Assembly (NCBI GenBank): GCA_038530285.1
Contig: JBCBCY010000003.1
Location: 1 to 64,000 of the forward strand
DNA: 64,000 bases
Source of the DNA: JASJAR01 sp038530285
Lineage (GTDB): Bacteria > Pseudomonadota > Alphaproteobacteria > Rhodobacterales > Rhodobacteraceae
Direction: 5' to 3'
Every line of letters starts with the position of its first letter. The first letter of the stretch is position 1. The notes under the pieces are model-generated. The model was not told where the DNA came from. It saw only the letters and a list, made by a program, of their open reading frames with translations, and did no database searches. The translations under genes were made by a program, and so were the position numbers. Positions 34,267-41,577 of the stretch are shown here, one piece after another.

Positions 34267-34300
34267 AAAAAGCAAAACGCCGCCCATGACAGAGCGACGT
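34267..34300 (-). terminator. Intrinsic terminator after rpmE
   Basis: Read on the minus strand, ACGTCGC (34300-34294) pairs with GCGGCGT (34283-34277) with one G-U pair, followed by TTTGCTTTTT (34276-34267). It ends the ribosomal-protein transcript about 30 bases beyond the rpmE stop. Confidence 0.65.
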
Positions 34301-34301
34301 T

Positions 34302-34320
34302 CTGATTTTCCCAAAATCAG
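34302..34320. repeat. Perfect 8-bp hairpin downstream of rpmE
   Basis: CTGATTTT (34302-34309), CCC loop, AAAATCAG (34313-34320). It sits between the rpmE stop and the terminator at 34267 and probably contributes to 3'-end stability or termination. Confidence 0.5.
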
Positions 34321-34328
34321 GCTTGTTT

Positions 34329-34550
34329 CTAGAAGCCCAGACCTTCGTATTTCTTTTTGAACTTCGACACGCGGCCGCCGGCATCCATCAGGCGGGTGTT
34401 CCCACCGGTCCAGGCCGGGTGAACGGAAGGGTCGATATCAAGTGCGAGCTGGTCGCCTTCTGCCCCCCAGGTCGATTTCATCTGGATCACATCGCCATTG
34501 GTGAGTTTCACGTTGATGATGTGGTATTCGGGATGGGTATCCTTTTTCAT
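34329..34550 (-). CDS. rpmE: 50S ribosomal protein L31
   Basis: The 73-residue protein (MKKDTHPEYHIINVKLTNG, HPAWTGGNTRLMDAGGRVSKF) is L31 of the alphaproteobacterial form that lacks the zinc-binding Cys pair. AGGAGAG precedes the ATG at 34550; a preceding in-frame GTG is less likely. It ends the rpsP-to-rpmE gene series. Confidence 0.93.
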   Translation of the reverse strand: MKKDTHPEYHIINVKLTNGDVIQMKSTWGAEGDQLALDIDPSVHPAWTGGNTRLMDAGGRVSKFKKKYEGLGF

Positions 34551-34561
34551 CACGTCTCTCC

Positions 34562-34951
34562 TTAGCTTTGTGCCGCAGCCGAGGTTTTCGGCTTGTAATG
34601 GGTGTCTTCTGCGATCCGGGCCGATTTGCCGCGACGCGAGCGCAGGTAGTACAATTTCGCGCGGCGCACACGGCCCCGGCGCACAACGGTGATGCTGTCG
34701 ACATTGGTCGAGTGCAGCGGGAACACTCGTTCCACGCCTTCACCGAATGAAATCTTGCGAACCGTGAAGGATCCGGCGATGCCGTCGCCGTTCTTGCGCG
34801 AGATGCACACGCCTTCGTAGTTCTGGACCCGGGTCCGGGTGCCTTCGGTCACCTTGTAACCGACGCGGATGGTGTCACCGGCTTTAAAATCCGGAATATC
34901 GGCACCGAGCGCCGCGATTTGCTCAGCTTCGATCTGGGCGATCAGGTTCAT
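34562..34951 (-). CDS. rplS: 50S ribosomal protein L19
   Basis: The 129-residue protein shows L19 signatures FKAGDTIRVGYKVTEGTRTR, GVCISRKNGDGI, ERVFPLHST and VRRAKLYYLR. GGAGTGCGTCAG precedes the ATG at 34951. It sits at the bridge between ribosomal subunits. It is 11 bases upstream of rpmE and downstream of trmD. Confidence 0.95.
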   Translation of the reverse strand: MNLIAQIEAEQIAALGADIPDFKAGDTIRVGYKVTEGTRTRVQNYEGVCISRKNGDGIAGSFTVRKISFGEGVERVFPLHSTNVDSITVVRRGRVRRAKLYYLRSRRGKSARIAEDTHYKPKTSAAAQS

Positions 34952-35119
34952 CTGACGCACTCCTATGCTGCCATGGGTTGATCCCATGAGATGTTTGGCC
35001 GCTCTAGAGCTTCGGAGTTTGTCGGGTCGGTCGTGGCGCCCGCCGAAGAATACGATGCGTCTTTGCTTGTCTTGCGCCGGTTTGCCCGGCAGCCTGCGCC
35101 GTATAAGGGCGGTGGTGCT

Positions 35120-35150
35120 GCCGATCAAGAAGATTCTCCTCTTGATCGGC
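35120..35150. repeat. Perfect 11-bp hairpin between trmD and rplS
   Basis: GCCGATCAAGA (35120-35130) and TCTTGATCGGC (35140-35150) flank a 9-base loop. No T-run follows in the transcribed (minus) direction. It may attenuate or stabilise the trmD-rplS message. Confidence 0.5.
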
Positions 35151-35155
35151 CTGGT

Positions 35156-35212
35156 TGGGGGGCTGTCTGCCCCCCAAACCCCCCGAGAGTATTTTTACCA
35201 GGATGAAGGGGC
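35156..35212. repeat. Dispersed intergenic repeat, copy C
   Basis: A GGGGGGCTG...CCCCCC palindrome is followed by CCCCGAGAGTATTTTTACCAGGATGAAGG, the same arrangement as copies at 20757 and 32995. It ends directly at the trmD stop codon. Confidence 0.6.
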
Positions 35213-35213
35213 T

Positions 35214-36014
35214 TTAGTCGGTGCCCCGGTCGTCCAAAAGATCGGGCCGCCGTGCGCGGGTGATGCGTTCGGCCTGGTCACGGCGCCACCGGGCGACCTT
35301 GCCGTGATCGCCGGATGTCAGCACATCGGGGATCGTAAGCCCCTGCCATTCGGCGGGCCGGGTGTATTGGGGGTGTTCCAAGAGCCCGTCCGAAAAGCTT
35401 TCTTCTTCGGTCGAGGCGGCATTCCCGAGAACACCGGGCATCAGGCGTACGGTCGCGTCGAGCATGGCCATGGCCGCAATCTCGCCCCCGGTCATGACGA
35501 AATCGCCCAGCGAGATTTCCTCGATCTCGAAGTGCTCGATCACCCGTTCGTCGAGCCCTTCGAACCGGCCTGCGATCAGGGTCAGACCGTCGGTTTGGGA
35601 CAGGCGCTTGGCGGTCGCCTGGTCGAAAGGCGTGCCGCGCGGCGACAGATAGATCAGCGGCCAGCGGGCCCGGTCGCGTGGGGTGCTGCGCATCGCGAAG
35701 GTGATCGCGCGTCCCATGATATCGGGCCGCAGCACCATGCCTGCCCCGCCGCCGGCCGGCGTGTCATCGACATTGCGGTGGCGGCCCTCACCGAAACTGC
35801 GCAGGTCCACCGGATCGAGCCGCCAAAGCCCGTCTTGCAGGGCTTTGCCGGTCAGGGATGCGCCCAACACGCCTGGAAACACCTCGGGGAACAAAGTGAT
35901 CACCCGCGCGGCCCAGGCCCCTGCCAGTTGGGGGCGCCCGGCGACCAGATCGCGGGGCTTGGCCGAGGCTTCGATGGCCAAACGACCGTGGGATTTGCCG
36001 GGTTTGTCGCTCAT
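35214..36014 (-). CDS. trmD: tRNA (guanine-N1)-methyltransferase
   Basis: The 266-residue protein methylates G37 of tRNAs reading CNN codons, preventing frameshifting. Visible are VITLFPEVFPGVLGASL, the SAM knot TLIAGRFEGLDERVIEH, EISLGDFVMTGGEIAAM and LLEHPQYTRPAEW. A family-specific N-terminal extension of about 35 residues precedes the core; I start at the ATG at 36014. The neighbour order rpsP, rimM, trmD, rplS is conserved, but an opposite-strand M50 gene separates it from rimM. Confidence 0.93.
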   Translation of the reverse strand: MSDKPGKSHGRLAIEASAKPRDLVAGRPQLAGAWAARVITLFPEVFPGVLGASLTGKALQDGLWRLDPVDLRSFGEGRHRNVDDTPAGGGAGMVLRPDIMGRAITFAMRSTPRDRARWPLIYLSPRGTPFDQATAKRLSQTDGLTLIAGRFEGLDERVIEHFEIEEISLGDFVMTGGEIAAMAMLDATVRLMPGVLGNAASTEEESFSDGLLEHPQYTRPAEWQGLTIPDVLTSGDHGKVARWRRDQAERITRARRPDLLDDRGTD

Positions 36015-36127
36015 GACGCGATGGGTATGCCATCCGGGGTCGGATGAAAACGCCCCCTGAGGCACAAAGTTTCGCCCCATTGGCCCGCTAGCGTTAACCG
36101 TGATTGCCGCTGCCAAGGTTTTTCAAG

Positions 36128-36796
36128 ATGTTTAACGACCAACCGATTTTCGAGTTTCGCGGCCCCTGGGGCGTGCCCGTTCAGATCGGGTCCAGCCTGA
36201 TCCTGCTCGCGCTGATCTTCGTGTCTTTCACCGGGACCGCGCGCGACATCACCTATGATTTGGTGTTTTTTGGCCTCGTTCTGGGGTCGATCTTTCTGCA
36301 CGAGTTGGGCCATGCCTGGGGCTGTTTGATCCAGGGCGTGCCGGTCCGGCGGATCATGATCTACGGCGGCGGCGGGTTTTGCGAGCATGCCCGATCGACC
36401 AGCGCCCATGTGGACGAATTGATCGTTGCGATGGGCCCGATCGTGAATGCGGTGATCTGGGCGGTGGCGTCGCTTGCGTTGCCGTTTGTGGCGGACCCGA
36501 ACCTGTCGTGGGTGGTGTCGTCGCTGGCCTGGATCAACGGTGTGCTTTTGGTGTTGAACCTTGTGCCGGTGATGCCGCTGGATGGCGGGCGCTTGTTCCA
36601 GCTGATGCTGCGGCGGGTCATGCCCGGCCATGTCGCCACGCGGGTGGCCGGTGCGGTGGGGCTGGTGCTGGCGGTTTTGTGGATCCCTGCGATGATTGGC
36701 TGCTACCTGGTCTTTGGCATGATGCTGCTTTTCATCCCGCCCATCGGGTTGCATTGGCGGATGCTGACATCCAGACGCGCCTACCGGCGCTATTGA
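36128..36796 (+). CDS. M50-family (site-2 protease-like) membrane metallopeptidase
   Basis: The 222-residue protein has about six membrane segments, the zinc motif HELGH (GSIFLHELGHAWGCL) and the third ligand region NLVPVMPLDGGRLFQLML, typical of S2P proteases. AAGG precedes the ATG at 36128. It faces opposite to the ribosomal cluster, lying between rimM (7-base convergent overlap) and trmD. Its substrate is unknown. Confidence 0.82.
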   Translation: MFNDQPIFEFRGPWGVPVQIGSSLILLALIFVSFTGTARDITYDLVFFGLVLGSIFLHELGHAWGCLIQGVPVRRIMIYGGGGFCEHARSTSAHVDELIVAMGPIVNAVIWAVASLALPFVADPNLSWVVSSLAWINGVLLVLNLVPVMPLDGGRLFQLMLRRVMPGHVATRVAGAVGLVLAVLWIPAMIGCYLVFGMMLLFIPPIGLHWRMLTSRRAYRRY

Positions 36797-37293
36797 TCCC
36801 AACCTTCCGGCGGGTCGGCCACGATCCGGCCTGCCTTGATATCGACCGTGGGCACAACTGCTTTGGTGAACGGCAAAAGGGCTGTTTTGGGACTGGCGCC
36901 AAGCCGCAGTTCCAACAGATCCGACGCCCCGTGGTTCAACACCGCCTTCACATGCCCGATGAGCGCACCGCCCGTGTCATGGACCGCAAGCCCGATCAGA
37001 TCGGCGTGATAAAACTCATCGTCATCAGGGTCCGGCAGCTTGTCGCGCGATACGTAAAGCCGCGTGCCGCGCAAAGCGTCCGCCTGTTCCTTGGTGCCCA
37101 CGCCTGACAGGCGTGCTGCAAACCCGCCCTTCACGGGGCGGGTCAGCTTGATGTCATAGGAGGCCGCGCCATCCTCGGTTTCGACCTGGCCGTAGCTGGC
37201 CATCGCCTCGGGGTCGGCGGTGAAGCTTTTCAGCCGCACCTCGCCCCGGACCCCGAAGGAGCCGGCAACCGCGCCCACGCACACCCGGCTCAT
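36790..37293 (-). CDS. rimM: 16S rRNA processing protein RimM
   Basis: The 167-residue protein has the N-terminal SRVCVGAVAGSFGVRGEVRL beta-barrel and the PRC-barrel part YHADLIGLAVHDTGGALIGH. It helps mature the 30S head domain. Its ATG overlaps the stop of the small upstream gene as ATGA. Confidence 0.93.
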   Translation of the reverse strand: MSRVCVGAVAGSFGVRGEVRLKSFTADPEAMASYGQVETEDGAASYDIKLTRPVKGGFAARLSGVGTKEQADALRGTRLYVSRDKLPDPDDDEFYHADLIGLAVHDTGGALIGHVKAVLNHGASDLLELRLGASPKTALLPFTKAVVPTVDIKAGRIVADPPEGWDQ

Positions 37294-37460
37294 TCGGTGA
37301 CCCCGCGGCAGAGGCCACCCGACCAGCGCCCGCCAGCCTCTTCGCAGCGCGCTTCGGCATTGGCGCGCTCATAAAGCACGCCGCCGCAAGCCGCCGCGGC
37401 GATCAGGACCCAGACACCGGGCCGGATAAGAAGGGTGGCAAAGCCGATCAGGCGCAGCAT
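37290..37460 (-). CDS. Small membrane protein coupled to rimM (56 aa)
   Basis: This gene lies in the 180-base gap between rpsP and rimM. The product opens with MLRLIGFATLLIRPGVWVLI, one transmembrane helix, then YERANAEARCEEAGGRW and a short Cys-containing tail. Its TGA overlaps the rimM ATG (ATGA), which strongly supports translation. The two cysteines would probably be periplasmic. Function unknown. Confidence 0.65.
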   Translation of the reverse strand: MLRLIGFATLLIRPGVWVLIAAAACGGVLYERANAEARCEEAGGRWSGGLCRGVTE

Positions 37461-37472
37461 GGTTCCGCGCGG

Positions 37473-37955
37473 TTACTCCGCTTTTTCCTCAGCAGCTTCT
37501 TCTGCAGGCGCTTCTTCTGCAGGCGCTTCGTCTGCGGGTTCTTCGGCCGGGGCCTCTTCAGCAGGCGCTTCTTCTTCGGCGGGTGCAGCGGCGGCTTCTT
37601 TCGCGGCCTCTTCGGCGTCGGCGGCCTTCTGGGCTTTTTCTTCGGCGCGTTCTTTGGCTTTGGTGCCCGGTTCAGCCTTGTTGGGGTTGTTGCGGGTCTT
37701 GGCGTCGAGCTTGCCGGCGGCTTCGAGCATCCGCGCGATCCGGTCGGTGGGCTGCGCGCCCTGGCCAAGCCAGTATTCGATGCGTTCCATGTTCATTTTC
37801 ACCCGCTCTTCGCTGTCTTTGGGCAGCAAAGGATTATAGGTGCCGAGCTTTTCGATAAAGCGGCCATCGCGCGGCATGCGGCTGTCAGCGGCGACAATCG
37901 AATAGAAGGGGCGTTTTTTGGACCCGCCACGGGCGAGCCGGATTTTCATAGCCAT
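37473..37955 (-). CDS. rpsP: 30S ribosomal protein S16 with long acidic tail
   Basis: The first 80 residues are canonical S16 (MKIRLARGGSKKRPFYSIV, RMPRDGRFIEKLGTYNP, IEYWLGQGAQPTDRIARML). The C-terminal half is a low-complexity Ala/Glu/Pro tail built on PAEEAPAEE, making it 160 residues against about 80-90 in E. coli. Such tails occur in Rhodobacteraceae S16. It heads the rimM operon. Confidence 0.93.
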   Translation of the reverse strand: MAMKIRLARGGSKKRPFYSIVAADSRMPRDGRFIEKLGTYNPLLPKDSEERVKMNMERIEYWLGQGAQPTDRIARMLEAAGKLDAKTRNNPNKAEPGTKAKERAEEKAQKAADAEEAAKEAAAAPAEEEAPAEEAPAEEPADEAPAEEAPAEEAAEEKAE

Positions 37956-37956
37956 A

Positions 37957-38268
37957 TTATTGATCTCCTGAGGTTTTTTGATGGTGTTCGTGATGCCTGA
38001 TCACTTCGTCGATGACAAAGCGCAGGAATGTCTTGGCAAAGTCGGGGTCCAGATCGGCCCGTTGTGCCAGGTCTTCGAGCCGTGCGATCTGCGTCGCTTC
38101 GCGCGCAGGATCGGACGGGGGAAGGTCGTGTTGGGCTTTGAGTTCGCCCACAGCCTGGGTGTGCTTGAACCGCTCACCCAGGGTGTAAATCAAGATCGCA
38201 TCGAGCCGGTCAATCGAGGCACGGTGGCCTGCCAAAAGCGCGGCCGCGCGGGCGGTATCGTCAGTCAT
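37957..38268 (-). CDS. Chorismate mutase (AroQ type)
   Basis: The 103-residue protein is all-helical with the AroQ pattern: HRASIDRLDAILIYTLGERF, HTQAVGELKAQHDLPPSDP, REATQIARL and a C-terminal IRHHEHHQ helix. It converts chorismate to prephenate for Phe/Tyr synthesis. The start at 38268 is chosen because homology begins there. It ends 1 base before rpsP. Confidence 0.85.
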   Translation of the reverse strand: MTDDTARAAALLAGHRASIDRLDAILIYTLGERFKHTQAVGELKAQHDLPPSDPAREATQIARLEDLAQRADLDPDFAKTFLRFVIDEVIRHHEHHQKTSGDQ

Positions 38269-38332
38269 GACCGCCCCCGAAACCCGCCGCAACCGGCGTA
38301 TGCGAAACCTTTGGTAAGCGTATGGCAACCTG

Positions 38333-38914
38333 TCATTGCGGCCCCCCCGGCTTGATGTGGCGATAGATGTGGTTTGGGCCATCGTCGAACATGGCCTCGG
38401 CGTGCGGATCGCGCGCGGCCCCCAGCCGCGTCGCCAGTGCGGCGGAGCGTGCATTGCCCGGATCGACGCAGGACACCAGCGTGGTGAACCCCAACCCGTC
38501 GTAGGCATAATCACGCACCGCGACACAGGCCTCATAGGCGATGGATTTGCCTTCAGCGTCTGCGGTCATCACGTAGCCCAATTCGGCTTCCATATCGCCG
38601 GGTTCGGCACCGATATGGACAAAGCCCAAAGGCGCGCCGCTGGCCCGGTCTGTGACCGTCCAGGCGCCGTGTCCGCGCAGCATCCAAGTCACGTTGAGCT
38701 GAATGAATTCGTACCAAGCATCCTCGCGATTTTGGGGATGGCCAAAGAAATGCCCGCGTTTGGACAGAACGGCGTCGGCGAACGTACCGAAATCCTCGAT
38801 CCGGGGCGCACGCAGCACCAGCCGGTCGGTTTCCAGAACCGGCACCAGGGCTTGAAACTGCGCGGCCAGATCGGCGCAGGGGCCGGTGGATGGGGTTTCG
38901 TGGAAGGCGGTCAT
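38333..38914 (-). CDS. GNAT acetyltransferase 1 of 4 (RimJ/RimL type)
   Basis: The 193-residue protein has the RimL-type start LETDRLVLRAPRIEDFGTF and the acetyl-CoA region AELGYVMTADAEGKSIAYEA, then VSCVDPGNARSAALATRLGA. It overlaps the upstream paralogue by ATGA. It is the last of four related enzymes; substrates are unknown. Confidence 0.8.
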   Translation of the reverse strand: MTAFHETPSTGPCADLAAQFQALVPVLETDRLVLRAPRIEDFGTFADAVLSKRGHFFGHPQNREDAWYEFIQLNVTWMLRGHGAWTVTDRASGAPLGFVHIGAEPGDMEAELGYVMTADAEGKSIAYEACVAVRDYAYDGLGFTTLVSCVDPGNARSAALATRLGAARDPHAEAMFDDGPNHIYRHIKPGGPQ

Positions 38915-39438
38915 GACAGCGCCTCCGGTCCGGGGTGGCGCCACATGGTCATCGTGCCATAGCGTTCATGCGTGAAGCGCCCGTCTGGGGCAGCGCCCAA
39001 GCGAGTGGCCACGCCTTCGGATCCGGTGTTGCCATCGGCAATGAGGCTGATCAGCGTGGTCCAACCCAGTGTGTCATAGGCAAAGGCGCGCGCGGCCCGG
39101 CCCGCTTCGGTGGCATAGCCCTTGCCGGTGGCGCCATCGAACAGGTCCCAGCCCAACTCGTGTTCTGGAAATCCATCGGGCCACCACAGCCCCACCACGC
39201 CGACCGCAGCGCCGGTGGATTTCTCTTCCAGGGCCCAGCGGCCAAAACCGCGCATGGCCCAGTGCCCCAATTCGCCCGACAGGCTGCGCCAGGCCAGTTC
39301 GCGCGTCATCGGCCCGCCGACGAATTTTGCCCGGTCAGAGGCGTAGAAGTCTGCCCAGGCGTCGAAATCCGCCAAAGCGGGCGCGCGCATCACCAGGCGC
39401 TCGGTTTCCAGATGCGGGATGGTGATGGTCGTGGTCAT
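38911..39438 (-). CDS. GNAT acetyltransferase 2 of 4 (RimJ/RimL type)
   Basis: The 175-residue protein opens with HLETERLVMRAPALADFDAW and has ELGWDLFDGATGKGYATEAG, where GKGYA is the acetyl-CoA loop, then TSLIADGNTGSEGVATRLGA-like sequence. It has 4-base overlaps with both neighbours. Confidence 0.82.
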   Translation of the reverse strand: MTTTITIPHLETERLVMRAPALADFDAWADFYASDRAKFVGGPMTRELAWRSLSGELGHWAMRGFGRWALEEKSTGAAVGVVGLWWPDGFPEHELGWDLFDGATGKGYATEAGRAARAFAYDTLGWTTLISLIADGNTGSEGVATRLGAAPDGRFTHERYGTMTMWRHPGPEALS

Positions 39439-39944
39439 GCTGCCCCCGGATGTGGGTGGCGGTAGACAAGGTCTTTTGGGCTAGAGCCTTGAACACGGGT
39501 GTCGCGCACAGCGCCCAAACGTTCCGCAAGCGCAATCGAGCGCGCGTTTTCGGGGCTGATGTAGCTGACAAGCGTGTCGAGGCCCCGGTCGCCAAAACCC
39601 CAGGCGCGGGCGGCTTGGGCCGCCTCAAAAGCGTAGCCTTTGCCTTCGGCGGCTTTTGTCACCAGCCAACCCAGTTCGACTTCCGGGAAATGCGGCGGCT
39701 GAAGGATGCCCACGAAGGCAACAGCTTCGCCGGTATCTTTGCGCGTGGCGGTCCAGTAACCGAAGCCGTCGATCACCCAGGACCCGGCTTCCGAGGTGAA
39801 GGCGTTCCAGGCTTCCATGGGCGTCAGTTCGCCGTCCATATATTGGGCGCGGTCTGAACATTGCACGGATTTGTAAGCGTCAAAGCCCGTGCGGCTGTGG
39901 GGCCCGAGTGTCAGCCGTTCGGTTTCCAGGATGGGCACGTTCAT
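39435..39944 (-). CDS. GNAT acetyltransferase 3 of 4 (RimJ/RimL type)
   Basis: The 169-residue protein has ILETERLTLGPHSRTGFDAY, VELGWLVTKAAEGKGYAFEA and SYISPENARSIALAERLGA. It shares layout and length with its three neighbours and overlaps both by 4 bases. Confidence 0.82.
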   Translation of the reverse strand: MNVPILETERLTLGPHSRTGFDAYKSVQCSDRAQYMDGELTPMEAWNAFTSEAGSWVIDGFGYWTATRKDTGEAVAFVGILQPPHFPEVELGWLVTKAAEGKGYAFEAAQAARAWGFGDRGLDTLVSYISPENARSIALAERLGAVRDTRVQGSSPKDLVYRHPHPGAA

Positions 39945-40471
39945 GATGCAGCCTGCAGCGCGTCGGCATGCAGCCAGTAGATCCGGCCGTTTGGAAAATG
40001 GGCGGGCGGTGCCGCGGTGGTGTCTTCGACCGCGTGCAGGCGTTCTGCCACGCCAATGGACGCGGCATTGTCGGGATCAATGATCACCAAGAGCGGTCCA
40101 TGGCCCTGGGCGAAGTACCAGTCCGCCGCCGCGCGGGCAGCTTCAGTGGCGTAGCCCTGACCGGTCCGGGTTTCGTCCCAGAGCGTCCAGGTCATTTCGG
40201 TCGGGCCCTCGCTGCCGGTCTTCAAGGGGCCGACATGGCCAAAGGCGGGGGCCTCGGGCTGGGCGCGGTCGGTGATGGCAAAGCGGCCAAAGCCCGCCAG
40301 CGCCCACTGACCGACCATGGCGCAGAAGCGTTCGTAGACGATGTGTTCGGGCTTTGGACCGCCCACGCCGGTGGTGCGCGGCCCCGTATAGTAGGCGCGG
40401 TAGCCGGGGTAATCTGCAGCGGTCAGGCCGCGCAGGATCAGCCGTTCGGTTTCGAGGGCGGGCGGTGTCAT
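39941..40471 (-). CDS. GNAT acetyltransferase 4 of 4 (RimJ/RimL type)
   Basis: The 176-residue protein has ALETERLILRGLTAADYPGY, TWTLWDETRTGQGYATEAAR and IDPDNAASIGVAERLHA. It is the first of the four in the transcript and overlaps the YeeE/YedE-like gene by ATGA. Confidence 0.82.
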   Translation of the reverse strand: MTPPALETERLILRGLTAADYPGYRAYYTGPRTTGVGGPKPEHIVYERFCAMVGQWALAGFGRFAITDRAQPEAPAFGHVGPLKTGSEGPTEMTWTLWDETRTGQGYATEAARAAADWYFAQGHGPLLVIIDPDNAASIGVAERLHAVEDTTAAPPAHFPNGRIYWLHADALQAAS

Positions 40472-40893
40472 GCTGGGGCCGCTCCGCGAAGGTCAAACGC
40501 CCGAAAGCCCACCATGCCCGCGGCCATGGCGGCGAAAAACACCAGCCCTGCCGAGCCGCCCCAGGTGAGCGAGGCAATAGCTGGGCCGGGGCAAAGGCCG
40601 GCCAGCGCCCAGCCGGTGCCGAACAGGGCCGAGCCGCCCAACAGACGCGCGTCTAAAGTTGGTTCGGACCGCGCTGGGATCGGGGTGCCCAAGATGGCAC
40701 GCTCGCGCCGGGTGCCGATGACCCAGGCCACGGCCATGGGCACGATCGCACCACCCATCACGAAGGCCAACGTGGGGTCCCAGGCGCCAAAAAGATCAAG
40801 CCAGCCTTGGACTTTGGTGGTGTCGGTCATGCCTGAGACCAAAAGGCCCGCGCCGAACAATGACCCCGCAAGACAGGCGAAAAGGGCGCGCAT
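40468..40893 (-). CDS. YeeE/YedE-type sulfur-transport half (DUF6691-like)
   Basis: The 141-residue membrane protein has four or so helices and the motif FGTGWALAGLCPGPAI, with the conserved cysteine of YeeE/YedE thiosulfate-type permeases. It works as a half-transporter with the next gene, which it overlaps by one base (stop/start). Confidence 0.8.
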   Translation of the reverse strand: MRALFACLAGSLFGAGLLVSGMTDTTKVQGWLDLFGAWDPTLAFVMGGAIVPMAVAWVIGTRRERAILGTPIPARSEPTLDARLLGGSALFGTGWALAGLCPGPAIASLTWGGSAGLVFFAAMAAGMVGFRAFDLRGAAPA

Positions 40894-41315
40894 CAGATCA
40901 CCCCCAAAAGGTGGCGCAGGACGACCATCGCCACGGCTCCGGCGATGAGGAAGGCACAGGTGGCGGCAATGCCCCGGACGGAAAACCGCGAGATGCCGCA
41001 GACCCCGTGGCCCGAGGTGCAGCCGTTGGCCATGCGCGTGCCGAAGCCGACCAGGAGACCGGCGATGACGAGGATTGGGACGGACGAGGTGGCGTTGGTT
41101 GTGGCTCCGCCTTGGGCCAGCACGATGATCGCGGGCACGCCCACAAGACCTGCCACGAAGGCCGCGCGTTCGAGCGTGCGGCCGGACCCGTCAACGAGAC
41201 CGCCGATGATGCCCGACGCGCCCATAACGCGGCCGTTCACCAGCAAGTAAAGCGCTCCCGCGCCGCCGATCATCAACCCACCCACAAGGCCCCATATCCA
41301 ATCGCCTGGGATCAT
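40893..41315 (-). CDS. YeeE/YedE-family sulfur-transport half
   Basis: The 140-residue membrane protein has the family signature VGFGTRMANGCTSGHGVCGI with conserved cysteines that hand sulfur compounds through the pore. With the downstream partner it matches the two-gene PmpA/PmpB-like arrangement. It is the first gene of a six-gene overlapping run. The true cargo (thiosulfate or another sulfur species) is not determined. Confidence 0.82.
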   Translation of the reverse strand: MIPGDWIWGLVGGLMIGGAGALYLLVNGRVMGASGIIGGLVDGSGRTLERAAFVAGLVGVPAIIVLAQGGATTNATSSVPILVIAGLLVGFGTRMANGCTSGHGVCGISRFSVRGIAATCAFLIAGAVAMVVLRHLLGVI

Positions 41316-41577
41316 GTGCGGGCACCTGCCAAGCGGACGCGCTGCCGCGCGATTTTTGACAAACGCGTTGAGAGGCGCCGCGAGGGGGCAGCTGCGGAGC
41401 TGATTGAGAAGTCGACGCCGCCTGCTGAGAGGCGTCTGAGGGGCAGGTCTGCCCTCAGAGCACCTTTACGAGTGTGTGGTGCGATTCCCACACGCGTCAA
41501 TGAGCTTCGCCCGCCGATGGCGGCGCCTGCGGCGTCATTGACCCGTTGGGGAATCACGAAAGGATAGGCGGCGGGGA

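Noticed and set aside
41316..41577. Small gene between the YeeE gene and ffh
   Set aside because: The only frame is an Arg/Ala-rich one with no ribosome site or domain. The region has a TCAATGA/TCATTGA inverted pair but no clear function.
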